Of a stretch of 64,000 nucleotides of DNA, positions 8,976 to 17,418 are shown one piece after another; position 1 is the stretch's first letter, and each line of letters starts with the position of its first letter. Position numbers and translations under genes: made by a program. Source of the DNA: Flavisphingopyxis sp963800335 (GTDB lineage: Bacteria > Pseudomonadota > Alphaproteobacteria > Sphingomonadales > Sphingomonadaceae); NCBI GenBank assembly GCA_963800335.1, contig CAWDAN010000001.1, positions 1-64,000 of the forward strand. Reading direction: 5' to 3'. The notes beneath the pieces were generated by a model, which searched no databases, was not told where the DNA came from, and saw only the letters and a program-made list of their open reading frames with translations.

Positions 8976-8982
8976 AAGGAGG
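8976..8982 (+). promoter_or_regulatory. Strong Shine-Dalgarno of the lasso precursor gene
   Basis: AAGGAGG, a near-perfect complement to the 16S rRNA tail, lies six bases before the ATG at 8989. No other gene in the cluster has as strong a site. It fits the need to make far more precursor than enzyme and helps decide the start of this very short gene. Confidence 0.8.
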
Positions 8983-8988
8983 ATAAGG

Positions 8989-9135
8989 ATGAGCGACCAG
9001 AAGAACGCAACCCGACAGACGCCGGGCAAGCCGTGGTCGCCGCCGCATCTTCGGACAATGGTTCCCGTGCGCCGCACGCGTGGGGGATCTTTCGACCCCA
9101 ACGATCAGGATGACAGTTTTTATACCGTTTCCTAG
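8989..9135 (+). CDS. Lasso peptide precursor (48 aa)
   Basis: This gene was found by reading between B1 and the cyclase. The leader contains W16-S-P-P19-H-L21, matching the Y/W-x-x-P-x-L motif that B1 proteins recognise, and Thr30 two residues before the cleavage point, the hallmark -2 Thr of lasso leaders. The predicted core is residues 32-48, GGSFDPNDQDDSFYTVS. Gly1 could condense with Asp8 to give an 8-residue ring with a 9-residue tail. The tail is acidic, has Tyr14 after D-D-S-F, and ends in Ser, the site expected for the HprK-like kinase. Cleavage after Arg31 is inferred; a start at Gly33 would put Thr at -3 and a 7-residue ring. Confidence 0.88.
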   Translation: MSDQKNATRQTPGKPWSPPHLRTMVPVRRTRGGSFDPNDQDDSFYTVS

Positions 9136-9223
9136 GCAGGTCGAAAGGTTGCCGGCAAGGCGGCGCCGGTCATGGCCACGCTTTTCAAAGACTGTATTGG
9201 CGTAAATTGCCGCAGAGATCGTA

Positions 9224-11044
9224 ATGCATGACATCGGGGGCACCGTCTCGCGACGCCAGACATCGGCGGGCACCCATGCCAGTCTGCCCCTAGAGGCATT
9301 CGCAACATATCGCGAAGATCGATCGACGCTGGGTTCGTTGGGCAAGGCGAATTTCGCCGCGATCGACGCCACGAAATGGTCGTCCGATGCCGGAATTGCG
9401 AGCCGGGACCAGTTGCTGGTCGTCGCCGATGCCCGCATCGACGATCGCGATCGCCTGGTCAAAGAACTGGGCCTTGCGCCCCTGTCTTCGGGCGCTCCGA
9501 CCGACAGCGAGCTGATCGCCGAAGCTTATATCAAATGGGGCGAAGACTGCCCCCTCCACCTCTTCGGCGATTATGCCTTTGCCGTCTATGATGCGGCGGC
9601 CGACGTGCTGTTCTGCGCGCGCGACCATATCGGCGCGCGGCCGTTTTTCTATGCTCTCGATGACCGATGCATGACCTTCGCGAGCGACTGCGCGGTACTG
9701 CTCGCCTCGCCCGGCATCTCCAACGAACTCGACGAGGATTATGTCGCCACCGCGCTGCTGCATCGCAGGTTCGAACTGCGCGACGGGAGCTTTTACAAGG
9801 CGATCCGGCGTCTCGACGCTGGCCACTGCCTGACCGTTCGCGCCGGCGGACACGTGCTGCGGCGATATTGGCGGCCCGAGCTGGTGCCGCCGATCGATTT
9901 GCCCGACGACGAGGCCTATGTTGCCACCGGGCGCGCGATCCTGGACCGGGCGATTGCCGATCGGCTGGTTCATATCGAGCGACCGGCAGTCCATTTGAGC
10001 GGCGGCATCGATTCCTCACTCGTCGCGGCGCTCGCGGTCCCGATGCTGCGTGCGGCGGCGAAGCCCGAGCCGAAAGGGTATAGCTGGCACGAGGTTCGAT
10101 CCGACGCCAACCCCGACGAGGAGCCTGGGCTGACCGAAGCGATCCGTGCCGCGCTCGATCTTACGGTCGAGGCGCCCGAGCTCAGCCCCGAAGAGATGGC
10201 AGACCTGTTCGCGCAAGACTGGACCTGCGGTCCGGATATTCGCAACCTTCTTCATGAGGCAGCAATCCAGCGCGATGCCGAAGCCGATGGCGTCGACGTG
10301 ATCCTGTCGGGCTGGGGTGGCGATGAAGGCATCTCATTCAACGGCCGCGGCCTGCTGCCCGAACTGTTATGGCGGGGACGCTGGCGACGCCTTTTTTTCG
10401 AGGCCCCCCAGCCCGGCCTTCGCGAAAGGCTCCGGGTCTTTTATGCGGCGGCGCGAAAACTTGTCTTTGCCGTGCGCCCCGACCCGCCCGCCCGGTGGCG
10501 CTCGATACAGGGGAAAAGCCTCGTTGCCCCTAGCCTGGTGCGGCGGGCGAAGCTGCAGCCCATCCCCCGACTGCGCGAAACCAGCGTGCGCCGCACGCAA
10601 CTTGGCCTGCTTTCGGCCAGTTCGATTACCGCTCGACTCGAGGACTGGGCATTGAGCGGCCGCCGGCATGGCATCGAATATCGCTATCCGCTGCTCGATC
10701 GCCGCATCCTCGAATTCACCTATGGCCTGCCAGCGCACCTGTTCCGCCAGAAGGGAACGCGGCGCTGGCTGGTGCGGGAGATCGCAAGGGGCCTGGTTCC
10801 GGATGCGATTCGCCTCAACGATAGCAAGCTCGAACCGCTCCGGTGTGCCTGGCTCGAACAGGCTGTGACCGACGCGATGCTCATCGTCGCCGACCGGCTC
10901 GATGCGCGCGCGAGCGAGCCGAGTCGGGCGCGCTATCTCGACATGCCCCGGCTGCATGCGCGGCTCGCCGCAATCCGCGCCGGCACGATGACCGGGCGCC
11001 AGAATCCGTTGCGCCTGGCGCTCCAGTTCCTCGACTTCGCATGA
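9224..11044 (+). CDS. Lasso macrolactam synthetase (asparagine synthetase B-like)
   Basis: The lasso cyclase (C protein), 606 residues, homologous to asparagine synthetase B. The N-terminal half is a glutamine-amidotransferase-type domain, but the catalytic Cys2 is missing (residue 2 is His), so it should not release ammonia from Gln. The C-terminal half is an ATP pyrophosphatase domain with the PP-loop S-G-G-I-D-S-S at 259-265 and a further G-W-G-G-D-E-G motif. In lasso biosynthesis it adenylates the side-chain carboxylate of Asp8 (here) so the amine of Gly1 can form the isopeptide bond. It overlaps the next gene by 4 nt. Confidence 0.87.
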   Translation: MHDIGGTVSRRQTSAGTHASLPLEAFATYREDRSTLGSLGKANFAAIDATKWSSDAGIASRDQLLVVADARIDDRDRLVKELGLAPLSSGAPTDSELIAEAYIKWGEDCPLHLFGDYAFAVYDAAADVLFCARDHIGARPFFYALDDRCMTFASDCAVLLASPGISNELDEDYVATALLHRRFELRDGSFYKAIRRLDAGHCLTVRAGGHVLRRYWRPELVPPIDLPDDEAYVATGRAILDRAIADRLVHIERPAVHLSGGIDSSLVAALAVPMLRAAAKPEPKGYSWHEVRSDANPDEEPGLTEAIRAALDLTVEAPELSPEEMADLFAQDWTCGPDIRNLLHEAAIQRDAEADGVDVILSGWGGDEGISFNGRGLLPELLWRGRWRRLFFEAPQPGLRERLRVFYAAARKLVFAVRPDPPARWRSIQGKSLVAPSLVRRAKLQPIPRLRETSVRRTQLGLLSASSITARLEDWALSGRRHGIEYRYPLLDRRILEFTYGLPAHLFRQKGTRRWLVREIARGLVPDAIRLNDSKLEPLRCAWLEQAVTDAMLIVADRLDARASEPSRARYLDMPRLHARLAAIRAGTMTGRQNPLRLALQFLDFA

Positions 11045-11670
11045 TCCTGTCGTTCAGCCGCAACTTCGCCTTCGTCGCTATTCCCAAGACTGCAGGCCAC
11101 GCGATCCGCAATGCGATCCGGCCGCTGCTGGCGCCCAACGACTGGGAACAGTGCACGCTCTACGAAACGCGGCTGTTCCCTGTCTCCGCGCTCGCCGCGA
11201 TCGGCCACGGCCATCTCGGATGGGACGACGTTGCCCCGTTCCTGTTACCCGGCCAGTGGGACGCGATGTTCAGCTTCGCCGTCGTGCGCAATCCCTACGA
11301 CCGCTTCGTGTCCTATGCGCATTTCCATTTTCGCGAGACGACGGCCATGCGCGACGACCCGCTAGGAACGATGAAGGCCGTGCTCGGCGATCGCGTCCGC
11401 AGCCGCCATATCCTGCTCCGGCCGCAGCATCGCTTCGTCTGCGACGAGGCCGGCGCGCTGCGCGTCACGCGCCTGTTGCGCCATGAGACGCTCGACGACG
11501 ATTTTGCTGCGACAGCCCCACGCCTCGGCGCGAACCCCGGTTCGCTGTGCCGGGTCAACGCGGTGCCGCGCATCGCTGGCGTCGAACTCGACAGCGAATT
11601 GCGCGAGATGATAAACGAACGCTATGCGCGCGATTTCGCGCTGTTCGATTATCCGGTCGAGGGCCGCTGA
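11041..11670 (+). CDS. Sulfotransferase family protein 2 (short)
   Basis: A 209-residue sulfotransferase-family protein (Sulfotransfer_2-like). A PAPS-binding loop A-I-P-K-T-A-G-H-A-I lies near the N-terminus and a 3'-phosphate motif V-V-R-N-P-Y-D-R-F-V-S-Y near residue 90. It is shorter than ordinary SULT enzymes and resembles bacterial relatives of carbohydrate sulfotransferases. ATG at 11041 overlaps the cyclase stop (ATGA). Its resemblance to sugar-acting sulfotransferases and its position next to a glycosyltransferase make a sugar acceptor a reasonable, unproven guess. Confidence 0.78.
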   Translation: MILSFSRNFAFVAIPKTAGHAIRNAIRPLLAPNDWEQCTLYETRLFPVSALAAIGHGHLGWDDVAPFLLPGQWDAMFSFAVVRNPYDRFVSYAHFHFRETTAMRDDPLGTMKAVLGDRVRSRHILLRPQHRFVCDEAGALRVTRLLRHETLDDDFAATAPRLGANPGSLCRVNAVPRIAGVELDSELREMINERYARDFALFDYPVEGR

Positions 11671-11674
11671 GCCG

Positions 11675-12565
11675 ATGCCAGAACGCTGCGCGAATCCGTC
11701 GATCGCCCTTGCCACCGTCACCTCGCCCTCGTTTCTCGTCGGGACGCAGGTGATGATCCACTCGTTCCTCGCGCACAATCGCTGGTTCGACGGCGATATC
11801 ATCGTCTTCTGCGCCGATCCCGACGATGGTGTCGCCGCCACGCTCGAGACGCAATTCGCGCGCGTGTCGTGCCGCCGCGTTTCGACCGAACTCGGGGACG
11901 CAATCGATCGCCTCGTGGCCGCGCGTCCGGAGCTTGCCACCCGGCGGGATCGTTTCCTGTCGCTCGAAAGCTTCGCGCTGACCGGTTACGACAAGGTCCT
12001 GTTCTGCGACAGCGACCTGCTGTTCCAGAAGGATGTCGCCGGACTGCTCGCGGGCGAAACCCGGCTCGTCGCCTGTCCCGACGGCGCGATGCTGCGCGGC
12101 AATCGACGCGACCGCACGACGCTCAAGGAAATCGCTGCGGACGACGCCGATCGGGCGGCGACCAGCTTCAATGCCGGGCTGATGCTGATCGACGCCGCGC
12201 TGCGCGGTCCGGCGATCGCCGAAGCGTTGCGCGCGCGGCTCGATCCTTCGGCGTGGCAAGCGGTCGCCTCGGACCATACCGACCAGGCCGTTCTCAACCT
12301 CCAATTCCACCACTGCGTCTCGCTCGTCAGCACCGCCTACAACCTGATGATCGGCCATCGGATCGATTCGCATGCCAGCGAGCCGGTCCGACTCGGCGAG
12401 GCCAAGGTGCTGCATTTCAACGGACCGGCAAAGCCCTGGCGAATGGACTGCCACCTTGCCGGCGCACGACGAGACGCGGGGGTGATCAAGGCATTGCGGC
12501 ACTGGTACGACGCCTATCTCGCTATGCTGACCGCGCACCATTTCGATCACGGGCGGGGCGAGTGA
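11675..12565 (+). CDS. GT8-like glycosyltransferase
   Basis: A 296-residue cytoplasmic glycosyltransferase of the GT-A/GT8 kind. The metal- and nucleotide-sugar-binding D-x-D motif is F-C-D112-S-D114-L-L-F and the C-terminal motif is L-H-F-N-G-P-A-K-P-W, as in other GT8 enzymes. It begins 4 bases after the previous stop and overlaps the next gene by 4 nt. Placement between sulfotransferases suggests that the peptide or a modified residue on it is glycosylated, possibly creating further sulfation sites. Donor sugar unknown. Confidence 0.78.
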   Translation: MPERCANPSIALATVTSPSFLVGTQVMIHSFLAHNRWFDGDIIVFCADPDDGVAATLETQFARVSCRRVSTELGDAIDRLVAARPELATRRDRFLSLESFALTGYDKVLFCDSDLLFQKDVAGLLAGETRLVACPDGAMLRGNRRDRTTLKEIAADDADRAATSFNAGLMLIDAALRGPAIAEALRARLDPSAWQAVASDHTDQAVLNLQFHHCVSLVSTAYNLMIGHRIDSHASEPVRLGEAKVLHFNGPAKPWRMDCHLAGARRDAGVIKALRHWYDAYLAMLTAHHFDHGRGE

Positions 12566-13380
12566 CCGGCCGCGACGCATGCGACGACAGCGCGCCTGCC
12601 CTCGGCGTTGCGGCGAACCTGTTCATCCTTGCACCCAACAACAGCGGTTCGACCTTCCTCGCCCGGGCGCTCGGGCGGTCGAGCGGGGCGTTGTCGCTGC
12701 CGCGCGAGGGGCAGCATGTCGCGGGCTTCCACGGACCCAGCACGCGGGGCACGGGCACGCGACTGCTCTGGGCGGCGGACCCCGGCGCAATTGCCATGTT
12801 CCGCGACCCGGCCGCGTTCGATTGGACCCGCACGCAGCGCGCCTGGCGCTTCCATGCCGAAGCCGCCAGCCCGACCGCCTCGATCCTCGTCGTCGCGAGC
12901 CCGCCCTTCGTCCTTTATGCCGACCAGTTGCGCGCGCACTTCCCAGATGCGAAATTCCTCATCATGGTGCGCAATCCCTATGCCGTCGTCGAAGGCATCT
13001 GCCGCCGCAGCGACCCAGGACCGATCGCGCGCAATGAAGACCGCCGCGTAATCGCGGCACGCCATGTCGCCACCGCAATGCGTTTCCAGCGCGACAACAT
13101 CGCCGCCCTGGCCGATCGGTCGGCCTTCTTCACCTATGAGGCGATGTGCGATACGCCCGGTGCGGTCGAACACGCGATCGCCAAGCTCGTTCCCGCGCTT
13201 GGCGACGTCACGCTCGACCAGAGGATCCCGGTGAAGTCGCTTTACGATGAACCGCTGCGCAACATGAACGCCGACCAGATCGCCCGCCTGTCGCGTGACG
13301 ATGTCGCCGCGATCAACAGCGTGTTTGCGAGCCATCACGAGCTGCTTGAAGGCTTCGGCTATCGGCTGATCGAAGGATGA
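12562..13380 (+). CDS. Sulfotransferase family protein 3 (divergent)
   Basis: A 272-residue sulfotransferase-family protein starting with GTG inside the stop of the glycosyltransferase gene. The nucleotide loop reads L-A-P-N-N-S-G-S-T-F-L, so the Lys usually found in P-K-S/T-G is replaced by Asn. The 3'-phosphate region M-V-R-N-P-Y-A-V-V-E-G is well preserved. The missing Lys may mean altered catalysis or a different cofactor contact. It ends in an ATGA overlap with the fourth sulfotransferase gene. Confidence 0.72.
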   Translation: MTGRDACDDSAPALGVAANLFILAPNNSGSTFLARALGRSSGALSLPREGQHVAGFHGPSTRGTGTRLLWAADPGAIAMFRDPAAFDWTRTQRAWRFHAEAASPTASILVVASPPFVLYADQLRAHFPDAKFLIMVRNPYAVVEGICRRSDPGPIARNEDRRVIAARHVATAMRFQRDNIAALADRSAFFTYEAMCDTPGAVEHAIAKLVPALGDVTLDQRIPVKSLYDEPLRNMNADQIARLSRDDVAAINSVFASHHELLEGFGYRLIEG

Positions 13381-14141
13381 ATTCGCCTGGCTGCGCGCTG
13401 CCGCCGTTGTGGGTGTTCCTGCATGTCTCGAAGTGCGGGGGAACGACGCTGCAGGCGCATCTCGAAAATCACTTCGTCATGGACGAGAGCTTCATCACAT
13501 TTTCCAACTGGGGCCGCCAATATCGCAAGCGCCTGGGTCGCCCCGAATTTGCCGATCGACCTGATGAAGAGCGGATCAAGGCGAAGGTCCTGAGCGGTCA
13601 TCAGGCTTATTACGGGATCGATGCACTGGTCCCCGAACCGCGCGACGTGCGGTATTTCACCGTCGTGCGCGATCCGGCCGAACGATGCGTCTCAATGTAC
13701 AATTTCCGGCGCAGTCGCGGCAAGGCGGTGGGCAGCTTCCACGAATGGTACGAAAGCTATTACGACGTCGAGCACCGCAATTTCATCGTCGAGCATTTTG
13801 CCCGATGCCTTGTCGGGGACGACCTCCCCGATCCTCCCGAAAGAAGGCTCGCCCTCGCCAAGATGCTGCTCGATCGCTGCTGGTTCGTGACGACGACCGA
13901 AGCGTGGGACGCGGGCCTGGCGCTGGTCAGCGACGCCATGGGCATCGCGCGCGACTGGCGCCATCATCGCCGCGCCGACAAGGCGATTGCGTTGCCATCA
14001 TCGCACCCCAACCGCGCCGAACACCTGCAGCGCCACTACACCCTAGATGAGGCAACGCGCGCGCGGATCTATGCCGATTCGCCGCTCGACCTGGATCTCT
14101 ATCGCTGGGTCCAAGCCAATCGCTGGCCACGCGACGTGTAG
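13377..14141 (+). CDS. Sulfotransferase family protein 4
   Basis: A 254-residue protein of the Sulfotransfer_2-like group. The loop F-L-H-V-S-K-C-G-G-T-T-L contains the S-K-x-G-G-T motif typical of enzymes that sulfate sugars, and T-V-V-R-D-P-A-E-R-C-V-S-M-Y is the 3'-phosphate motif. It is the last gene of the plus-strand operon. Its stop codon abuts the stop of the convergent permease-UnbV gene with no intervening base, so no separate terminator can fit between the operons. Confidence 0.78.
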   Translation: MNSPGCALPPLWVFLHVSKCGGTTLQAHLENHFVMDESFITFSNWGRQYRKRLGRPEFADRPDEERIKAKVLSGHQAYYGIDALVPEPRDVRYFTVVRDPAERCVSMYNFRRSRGKAVGSFHEWYESYYDVEHRNFIVEHFARCLVGDDLPDPPERRLALAKMLLDRCWFVTTTEAWDAGLALVSDAMGIARDWRHHRRADKAIALPSSHPNRAEHLQRHYTLDEATRARIYADSPLDLDLYRWVQANRWPRDV

Positions 14142-17100
14142 TCAGCTCTGGCTGCGCCGGACGACGAGTTCGCCGTTAGCCGGGATGGGCCCGTCGATTT
14201 TCGTCCGTGCGCCATCGCGCCAGACGATCTCGATCCGTCGCACCGATTGCGCCTTGCCGAGACCGAAATGCACCTGCGGCGCATCGGCCGAAGCGAAGCC
14301 GCCGCTCTGGCGGATTTCGCGCATCTGGCGCGTGCCGTCGGCGTTGGTGACGACGACCTTCGCGCCGACCCCGACCGAATTGCCGATCGCATCGACGAGC
14401 CGTATCCATAATGCATTGCCTGCGGGGCGGTCGTTGCGGTGGACGATCGGCTGCGTCGTCGCCGACGCACGGATGATATCGACGTCGCCGTCGCGATCGT
14501 AATCGAGCAGCAGGTAGGTCGATGTCGGCACCGTATCGGACAGCCCCGCGCGGTCGGTAGCGTTGCCGAACCCGCGGCCACGATGATTGCGGTAGAAGGT
14601 ATTGGGCATATAGCTGCGGTGCACCAGGAAGCCCGTCGCGACGAACAGGTCCTGCCAGCCGTCCTGGTCGAGATCGACGAACTTGGCATTCCAAGCCCAG
14701 CCCGGCTGGTCAACATGGAGCGCCTTGGCACGATCTTCATAGCTGCCATCGGCGCGGTGCTGGAGAAAGACGTTGCGGCCGCGCACGCCACCCACATAAC
14801 CGCGCTCTATCAACTTGTCAGCGCCGTCCTTGATACGCGGCCCGTTGGCCGATCGACACATCTTGCGCCAGTCGCTCCATCGCGCGGGTATCGCGTCGCA
14901 GGCCGACGTATCGGCTCGATATCCCGACGCCAGGATCGTGCTGCGCAGCGCGCAGGCCGTGCGATATTGCGCTTCGTCAGTTGCGTTGCAGTCGGCATAG
15001 CGCCCGTTCGCCCCGCGATAGGCAGCGACCCGGTTCCGCAGGTCGAGGAAGCAGCGACTGCGGTCGGCGGGCGCGGTCGCCGCGTCGCCGCAATAGGTTT
15101 CGCCGATCTTCCATTGCTCCTTCTTGCGCTTGAAGGCGATCTGCGCGGCATAGAGATCGGGCGCAAGATCGTTGTCGAGATCGCCGGCATCGAGGCTCAT
15201 GGTCGTCCAGGTCAGCCAGGGTATCAGCCCGTCTTCCCCTTTGGTGAGAACGAAGCGGCGGTCGCCGCGGTTGAGATAGACCTTGTCCGATGTCGAAACA
15301 TCGTCGCCGATCAGGATGTCGGGGCGGCCGTCATCATCGATGTCGGTGATCAGCGAGGTGAGCGATTCGCCCGGCAGGCCGTCGAGCAATTGCGGCGTGA
15401 ATCGTCCCCCCTCATTCCACAGGATGCGGTCACGCGACGACAGCAGGAAAGGCGCGTGATTGTTGCCTGTCGTACCGATCGTCCAGTTGGCGGCAAGGAT
15501 ATCGACATCTCCGTCGCCATCGAGGTCGGCAAAGCCGGGCGCGCCGATCATCGCGGCGTCGCCGTTGGGCAGGCGGACGAAGTCGGCGACGTCGAAGCCG
15601 CCGTCATGGTTCCAGAAAACATAGGCGCCGTGAAGGTAGCTCGAAGCAAACAGGTCTGGGCGGTCGTCGCCGTTGAAATCGACGAATGCGAGCGCGTTGA
15701 CGAAATGTCCTTCGAGCGGCCCCAGATCGACCGCCTGCCGGACAAAGCGACCACCGCTATTGGCGAACAGCGAGAGACCGCCATGCGAGGCATCGCGCGC
15801 GATCGCGACATCGGTCCAGCCATCGCCCTGGATATCGCCCGCCGCTATGCCCGAGTACATCGTATAGGGTTCGACCATCTCGACGCCCGACAAGAAGGGT
15901 GGAACATCGAGACCGATGCCCGGCCCGAGCAGGCGCGTAAAGGCTGCGCCGGAGGACGCGGCGGCGGTCCCCGTGCCAGATGCCGCCGCGGGGGCGATCG
16001 CCAGCCCGATACGACCAGCACCGTTGTGCGCGACCGGTCGGTCGAATGGCGAATAGCCGACCGCCCCGGCTGAAAGTTGCCGGGCCATGCTCGCGCGGCT
16101 GCTGACCTCGGCGCGATCGACCGGCGCATTGGCAAAGTCGTTGGCGTCGCGCAGCATCGCGATCGTCGTCGCATGCGAAGCCGTGCGGATGCTGCCGTCA
16201 ATCAGTTGCGCGGCGACGCCGCCAAGCGCCGCGATGATCGCGAGGATCGCCATCATCGTCGCTGCCACGCGCACCGATATTGCCCGCGCGATAATGAAAA
16301 AGGAGTAGATACTGAACGACCCGAGGCCGAGCAGCATCGGCACGACGAACTTGGCCGGCCAGCCCGAATTGAGCAGGACGACGGCCATGATGACGTCGAA
16401 GGCGATCGGCACTGGCAGGAAGATTGCGACCGCCGCAACGACGCCGACCAGGAACAACGCCTTGGGCAGCGAGCCCGCCAACTGGACATGGTAGAGCAGT
16501 TCGCTGAACGGGAAGATCGATACCAGGACCGCCCCCAATATGCCGGCGATGAGCATCAGCGGCACGGTTACCGCCGCGATGAAGGCAAGGTTACGCAAAT
16601 AGGTCCGCGCCAGCCAGCCGAGCGCGGCGATCCATCCCAGACCGGGCGTCCACAGTTCGGGTTCGGGACGAAGACGTTCGAGCGTCCGGATGATCCAGCT
16701 TCGTGGCTGATCGTGTTCGAGCTTCGCGACGGCGCCCGCGCTCGTCGCCGCAGCTTCGCGAACGAAGACATAGCGCGTCAGAAGCGGGATGCCGACCAGG
16801 ATGAAGGCGAGCATGGCGACCAGCTTGATGGCGGCCATATAGGTCGGCAGCAGCGCGAACGACATGCTGACGACGATGACATTGAGCGTCGGCGAAGCGA
16901 CCAGCGCCGCAAGCGTCGTTTCGAGCCGCATCCCCGCACCGTGCAGTCCGCGCGCGATCGGCGCAGCGCAATTGACGCACACCCCGAGCGGCGCGCCGAT
17001 CACCGCGCCCAGCGCGGCGTTGGCGAACGGGTGCTGGAACTGGCGCCGTTCGATCAGGCCGAGCAGCGTCAGCGCGCAGGCCGCGAACAACACGCCAAAG

Positions 17101-17366
17101 GTCATGCCGCGCCAATTCGTATAGGTCCAGTTGATCGCGTTGGCGGTAATATCCCACCACAGGCTGCTGTTGGGCAGGACCTCGACCAACGTATCGAACG
17201 AGATTCCTGTCAGCGGAGAATCTCCGCCCATCGAGGCCTTGAGGTCGAGCGAGGGATAGCGCGATTGCGTCCAGAAATAGAACGCGATGACCAACGTCAG
17301 CGCAGCGATCAGGATAAAGCGCCGGTCGCGTAGCACACCCCTACTGACCGCTGTCACACTGTCCAT
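14142..17366 (-). CDS. Fusion of ArsP/DUF318-like permease with FG-GAP repeats and ASPIC/UnbV domain
   Basis: A 1074-residue protein with two unrelated halves. Residues 1-400 contain about ten hydrophobic segments and resemble the ArsP/UPF0718 permease family, including the membrane motif G-V-C130-V-N-C133-A-A-P-I-A-R-G. A linker leads to residues 480-970, a series of Asp-rich calcium-binding FG-GAP/VCBS-type blades (for example D-x-D-x-D-G-x-x-D motifs). The end, about 990-1065, is an ASPIC/UnbV domain. The beta-propeller is probably exposed outside the inner membrane. It is the distal gene of the minus-strand operon. Candidate roles are export, self-protection or handling of the modified peptide; none is shown. 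Confidence 0.78.
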   Translation of the reverse strand: MDSVTAVSRGVLRDRRFILIAALTLVIAFYFWTQSRYPSLDLKASMGGDSPLTGISFDTLVEVLPNSSLWWDITANAINWTYTNWRGMTFGVLFAACALTLLGLIERRQFQHPFANAALGAVIGAPLGVCVNCAAPIARGLHGAGMRLETTLAALVASPTLNVIVVSMSFALLPTYMAAIKLVAMLAFILVGIPLLTRYVFVREAAATSAGAVAKLEHDQPRSWIIRTLERLRPEPELWTPGLGWIAALGWLARTYLRNLAFIAAVTVPLMLIAGILGAVLVSIFPFSELLYHVQLAGSLPKALFLVGVVAAVAIFLPVPIAFDVIMAVVLLNSGWPAKFVVPMLLGLGSFSIYSFFIIARAISVRVAATMMAILAIIAALGGVAAQLIDGSIRTASHATTIAMLRDANDFANAPVDRAEVSSRASMARQLSAGAVGYSPFDRPVAHNGAGRIGLAIAPAAASGTGTAAASSGAAFTRLLGPGIGLDVPPFLSGVEMVEPYTMYSGIAAGDIQGDGWTDVAIARDASHGGLSLFANSGGRFVRQAVDLGPLEGHFVNALAFVDFNGDDRPDLFASSYLHGAYVFWNHDGGFDVADFVRLPNGDAAMIGAPGFADLDGDGDVDILAANWTIGTTGNNHAPFLLSSRDRILWNEGGRFTPQLLDGLPGESLTSLITDIDDDGRPDILIGDDVSTSDKVYLNRGDRRFVLTKGEDGLIPWLTWTTMSLDAGDLDNDLAPDLYAAQIAFKRKKEQWKIGETYCGDAATAPADRSRCFLDLRNRVAAYRGANGRYADCNATDEAQYRTACALRSTILASGYRADTSACDAIPARWSDWRKMCRSANGPRIKDGADKLIERGYVGGVRGRNVFLQHRADGSYEDRAKALHVDQPGWAWNAKFVDLDQDGWQDLFVATGFLVHRSYMPNTFYRNHRGRGFGNATDRAGLSDTVPTSTYLLLDYDRDGDVDIIRASATTQPIVHRNDRPAGNALWIRLVDAIGNSVGVGAKVVVTNADGTRQMREIRQSGGFASADAPQVHFGLGKAQSVRRIEIVWRDGARTKIDGPIPANGELVVRRSQS

Positions 17367-17418
17367 TGCCGTACCCCCCGGTTGCGCGACGCAACCCTAA
17401 ACTCGACAAAATCTGAAA

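Noticed and set aside
9136..9223. Second precursor or attenuator after the precursor gene
   Set aside because: No second small frame with leader motifs is present, and the only stem (CCGGC/GCCGG) is weak and lacks a T-run.
9224..11044. Ordinary asparagine synthetase
   Set aside because: It lacks the N-terminal catalytic Cys and lies next to B1 and a lasso precursor, so a cyclase role is far better supported.
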